Below are positions 61,108 through 64,000 of a stretch of DNA of 64,000 nucleotides, in pieces. The stretch lies in the NCBI GenBank assembly GCA_013400115.1, contig VXBP01003489.1, forward strand, positions 252,104-316,103. Reading direction: 5' to 3'. Made by a program: the position numbers and the translations under genes. Each line of letters opens with the position of its first letter. Position 1 is the first letter of the stretch. A model generated the notes under the pieces. That model searched no databases. It was given only the letters and a program-made list of their open reading frames with translations, and had not been told where the DNA came from. Source of the DNA: Rhinopomastus cyanomelas (lineage: Eukaryota; Chordata; Aves; Bucerotiformes; Rhinopomastidae).

Positions 61108-62197
61108 CACGGATTGACGTGCAGATACTCTCCTGGTTAGTGATTACACGATTCAATGACACGCAACCGGAGAAGCTGTCCGTACGGGGTGGAAACCCAC
61201 CGCTACGAAACGTGGAAGCTGTGCCTTCTCATTAGGGCCAATACTGAGCCTCAGAACTCCATGACTTCGCTGCAGGATTAGTATCATAGCTGTTGATAAA
61301 TCAAATTCAGAGTTCATTTTTAAACCCCACTATAATTTAGAGCAAAAATAAGGCAGATCTGCTCTCCCGGCTTTACGATTAGCCAAGCACACGGCTTCAC
61401 CTTAGAGACAGATTGATTAGGCACATTAGGCAGATACAGCTGGTATAAACAATTTCAGGGGATCTCAGGCTGCTGAAAAATCACAGCTAACAACCCTGGA
61501 ACATCCCTTCGGAGTCAGCTCAGAAACACATTCCTGCTCAGGGACATGCACAATCCCACCCTTCCCACTAAACCCATTCAGAGGGACAGACACTGCAGTT
61601 AGTTCTGAAAGATGAATGCTAAGTGTTTTCTTCTGTTTCCAGTTGGAACAAACACAAAAGTGCTTTTTTGTTCTGAAATGTGGGTTTCCTCCAGTAATTT
61701 TCCTACTAACCAAGAGAAAAAGATCAAGATCTCGGTTGGTTATGAAATTCCACACTGGGAAATCTGAGTGCCCTGAGGGTTTTGTGAGTCGTGGTTGTAC
61801 TGAGGTTGTCTATGGGGCATCTAACAACTTGATGTCTACGTGAAGGTCTGCAACAGCCCTAATTAGTCCAGGTTTCCTCAGAGTTACAGACCCCACGGGG
61901 AGCTTTGCCTGAGGTTGGGCTGCCTGCATTAGGCACGAAGCAAGGAGCAGGAGTCTTTTGAGTTGTAGGGGCAACTCCTACAGTCAGTCTCCTGCAACTT
62001 CATGTTCCTCTCCCACTCCAGACAGAAGCCACCTCTTTGTCTCCTCGATCTGTTTCCCCCAAATCAGATTAACAGTCTATGCAGCTCCTCTGAGAGATGC
62101 GAAGGAAGCCTCTGTCTGTAGACCCCACAGTCCAACGGCCCTCAGTCCATTGGCCTGACTTCATCAAGACAAGAACCACCAACTTCAGATCACAGTC
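61108..62197. other. Presumed intron, possible conserved non-coding element (61190-61470)
   Basis: Repeat-free, AT-rich with TGTTGATAAATCAAATTC, CACTATAATTTAGAGC and GATTGATTAGGCACATTAGG words plus isolated CpGs. No coding signal on the minus strand is seen. Confidence 0.35.
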
Positions 62198-62515
62198 ACA
62201 CAGATTCACAGAGTCGTCAAGACTGGAAAGGACCTCTAAGTTCATCAGGTTCAACCTGCAACCCACCACCTCAATGAGCACCAGACCGTGTCCTGCAGTG
62301 CCCTATCTACTGCATTTGTCCAGGAACGGGGACACCCCCCTGTCCCTGGGCAGCCTATTCCAAGGTTTAACTGCTCTTTCACTGTACAAATATTTCCTAA
62401 TTTTCAACCTGAACTTCCCCTGGGGCAACCGGTGGTCATTTCCACTGGTCCTGTCAGCAGTTATTGGGGTGAAGAGGCCAACACCTATTGCTCTCTACCA
62501 AGTTTCCCCAATAAA
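62198..62515 (-). mobile_element. CR1, older subfamily, 3' piece
   Basis: CACAGAGTCGTCAAGACTGG, AAAGGACCTCTAAGTTCATC, TGGGCAGCCTATTCCAAGGT and CAACCTGAACTTCCCCTGGG. Confidence 0.78.
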
Positions 62516-62611
62516 TCGAGGAGAACCTGCTGAACATCTGCAGAGAGGATGCTATCAGTGGGAATTCAGAGCCTGAATACAAAAAGGACTGACAGGTAGG
62601 TCATTGTTATT

Positions 62612-63028
62612 TAGGATCTGGAGGATGGGTCTGATGGGGAGAGGCTGAGGGAAATGGGGTGGTTTAGTCTGGAGAAAGGGAGGTTGAGAGGAGACGTTAT
62701 TGCTCTCTACAGCTGCCTGAAGGGAGGGTGCAGAGGCGTGAGGGGTGGTCTCTTCTCCCGGGTCACCAGTGACAGGACAAGAAGAAACAGCCTCAAGTTG
62801 CCCCAGCCGAAGGTTAGGTTGGACATCAGGAGAAATCTCTTCCCTGACAGACTGCTCAGCGGTTGGAACAGGCTGCCCAGGGATGGAGGGAGTCACCATC
62901 CCTGGAGAGTTTCAAACAATGAGCAGATGTGGCCCTGGGGGACAGGGCTTAGTGGGCAGGGTGGGGTTGGGGTGATGGTTGGACTGGATGAGCTTGGAAG
63001 TCTCCTCCAACCTTAACGATTCCATGAA
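62612..63028 (+). mobile_element. CR1, ORF2 C-terminus and 3' end
   Basis: The plus frame reads MGWFSLEKGRLRGDVIALYS, then RTRRNSLKLPQPKVRLDIRR. The tail ends GGAAGTCTCCTCCAACCTTA. The same strand frame remains open for about 120 codons. Confidence 0.87.
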
Positions 63029-64000
63029 ACACTCTTCCTCAGTTCTGGGATTTCTGGCTGGGAAAACAACTCAACAGAGTCTGCCAGGAGAGAGATCTCA
63101 GCGTGAGGATTATCAGGGCACACGGGGCAGAAGGCAATGCAGCCATCAGCGACTTCTGCATGTGCTGTGGAGGGTCTATTTATAGTCCATAAAAACCTCA
63201 CTGATAATTAATAACTACAGGAATTAAACAAACATCCCTGTATTAGCTACGATTACAAGCATATTAACCTAATAAATTACACGTCACGTTAATAAGCAGC
63301 TTATGGATATATGGAACCACGTAAAACACCGCTGAATTGATTGATTTCCTGTAAAACACTGTGAATTACAGGGTATCCATTAATTTCTTAGGTGGCATTA
63401 AAACATTCACCAACTTTATTTAAACCATCCACAGCCCATACAGGGCTCATCGTACGCACAAGGCAGGGTGTTGTGATGGGTTCAGTCATCCTTGCAGAGT
63501 GCGCTTCACGTTCTAAACATCCCCCTGTCAGCTCTGCTGACACTGTGAACTGGATTTCAAGCTTTCCTGCTCCTTCCCTACAGATGACCTTCTAATCCTT
63601 CCATCCAATGGCACCAACGCCTCCCCCTTTAAAGCAGAACCTCTCCAGGGACCCTTTAGCCAACTGTGCTGCTCTCGAGATCTGGAGAAGAACTGAGCAC
63701 ACCCCACTGCTCCCTCCGTGGGACCATTTGATCTGTCAATCAGGAAATGAAGAGGTTTCCCCAAAGGAAACTCTTGTAAAGTAGAAAAGGCTTCTAAGTC
63801 TTGTTACTCTTCCTCGGGCTAAATATTTCCGTGAGATTGCTTTATCTGCTTGGTTTTTTGCTGTTGTTTCTCTGGTTTTTTGGTTTCATTTGATGGAGTG
63901 TCTGGCTCCTGCCTAAAACACCCACGAGTGAACAACTTCCAGGGCGATTCACAGCAACCTTCGATTTTCCTCCGTGGAAGACCGATAAAACGACCAACTA
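63029..64000. other. Presumed intron, possible conserved non-coding element (63180-63420)
   Basis: The part 63180-63420 is AT-rich and repeat-free with TGATAATTAATAACTACAGG and ACACGTCACGTTAATAAGC words. The rest is unremarkable up to the window edge. Confidence 0.35.

Overview
This is vertebrate nuclear DNA, almost certainly from a bird. The main evidence is CR1 LINE debris on both strands, from one end to the other. About 50 fragments are recognisable, nearly all 5'-truncated pieces that keep the end of ORF2 and the short 3' tail with its ATTCTRTG-type terminus. My rough sum of these pieces is 12-13 kb, near 20% of the window. That is well above the single-digit share usual in chicken and many other birds. 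Many copies are close to one another in sequence, which suggests a CR1-rich lineage (woodpecker-like birds are one known example). There are no bacterial-type genes, no operons, no CRISPR array and no rRNA or tRNA that I can support.

Only one real protein-coding segment is supported: the last coding exon of a minus-strand gene at 56185-56406. It has a good splice acceptor at 56407-56408, 73 codons and a stop, then a long 3' UTR running left to two candidate poly(A) signals at 55038-55043 and 54982-54987. The peptide looks conserved, but I do not recognise the gene. The rest of the gene lies in or beyond the right edge, because I find no second convincing exon in 56.4-64 kb. That stretch is therefore probably intron, and 1-54.9 kb is 3' flanking or intergenic DNA.

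Region by region: 1-22 kb is unique DNA peppered with CR1, including a young CR1 nested in an older one at 6547-7120. A tandemly duplicated short CR1 unit sits at 22448-22710. Positions 22.7-28.4 kb are strikingly free of recognisable CR1. From 28-54 kb CR1 is dense again, with four same-strand tails in a row at 38858-39590, an inverted CR1 junction at about 50268, and an 18-bp minisatellite at 50893-50982. An eight-copy minisatellite of about 41 bp (54501-54834) lies just past the gene's 3' end. From 56.4-64 kb the presumed intron holds more CR1, including the only piece with the reverse-transcriptase FADD motif (58518-58740).

Between the repeats are several AT-rich, low-repeat blocks (for example 4320-4620, 7130-7700, 11165-11480, 48770-49085, 61190-61470 and 63180-63420). 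They look like conserved non-coding elements of the kind found around developmental or neural genes. That is a judgement by eye and needs alignment to confirm. I see no novel multi-gene system here. The unusual content is the structure of the repeats and the unidentified terminal exon.
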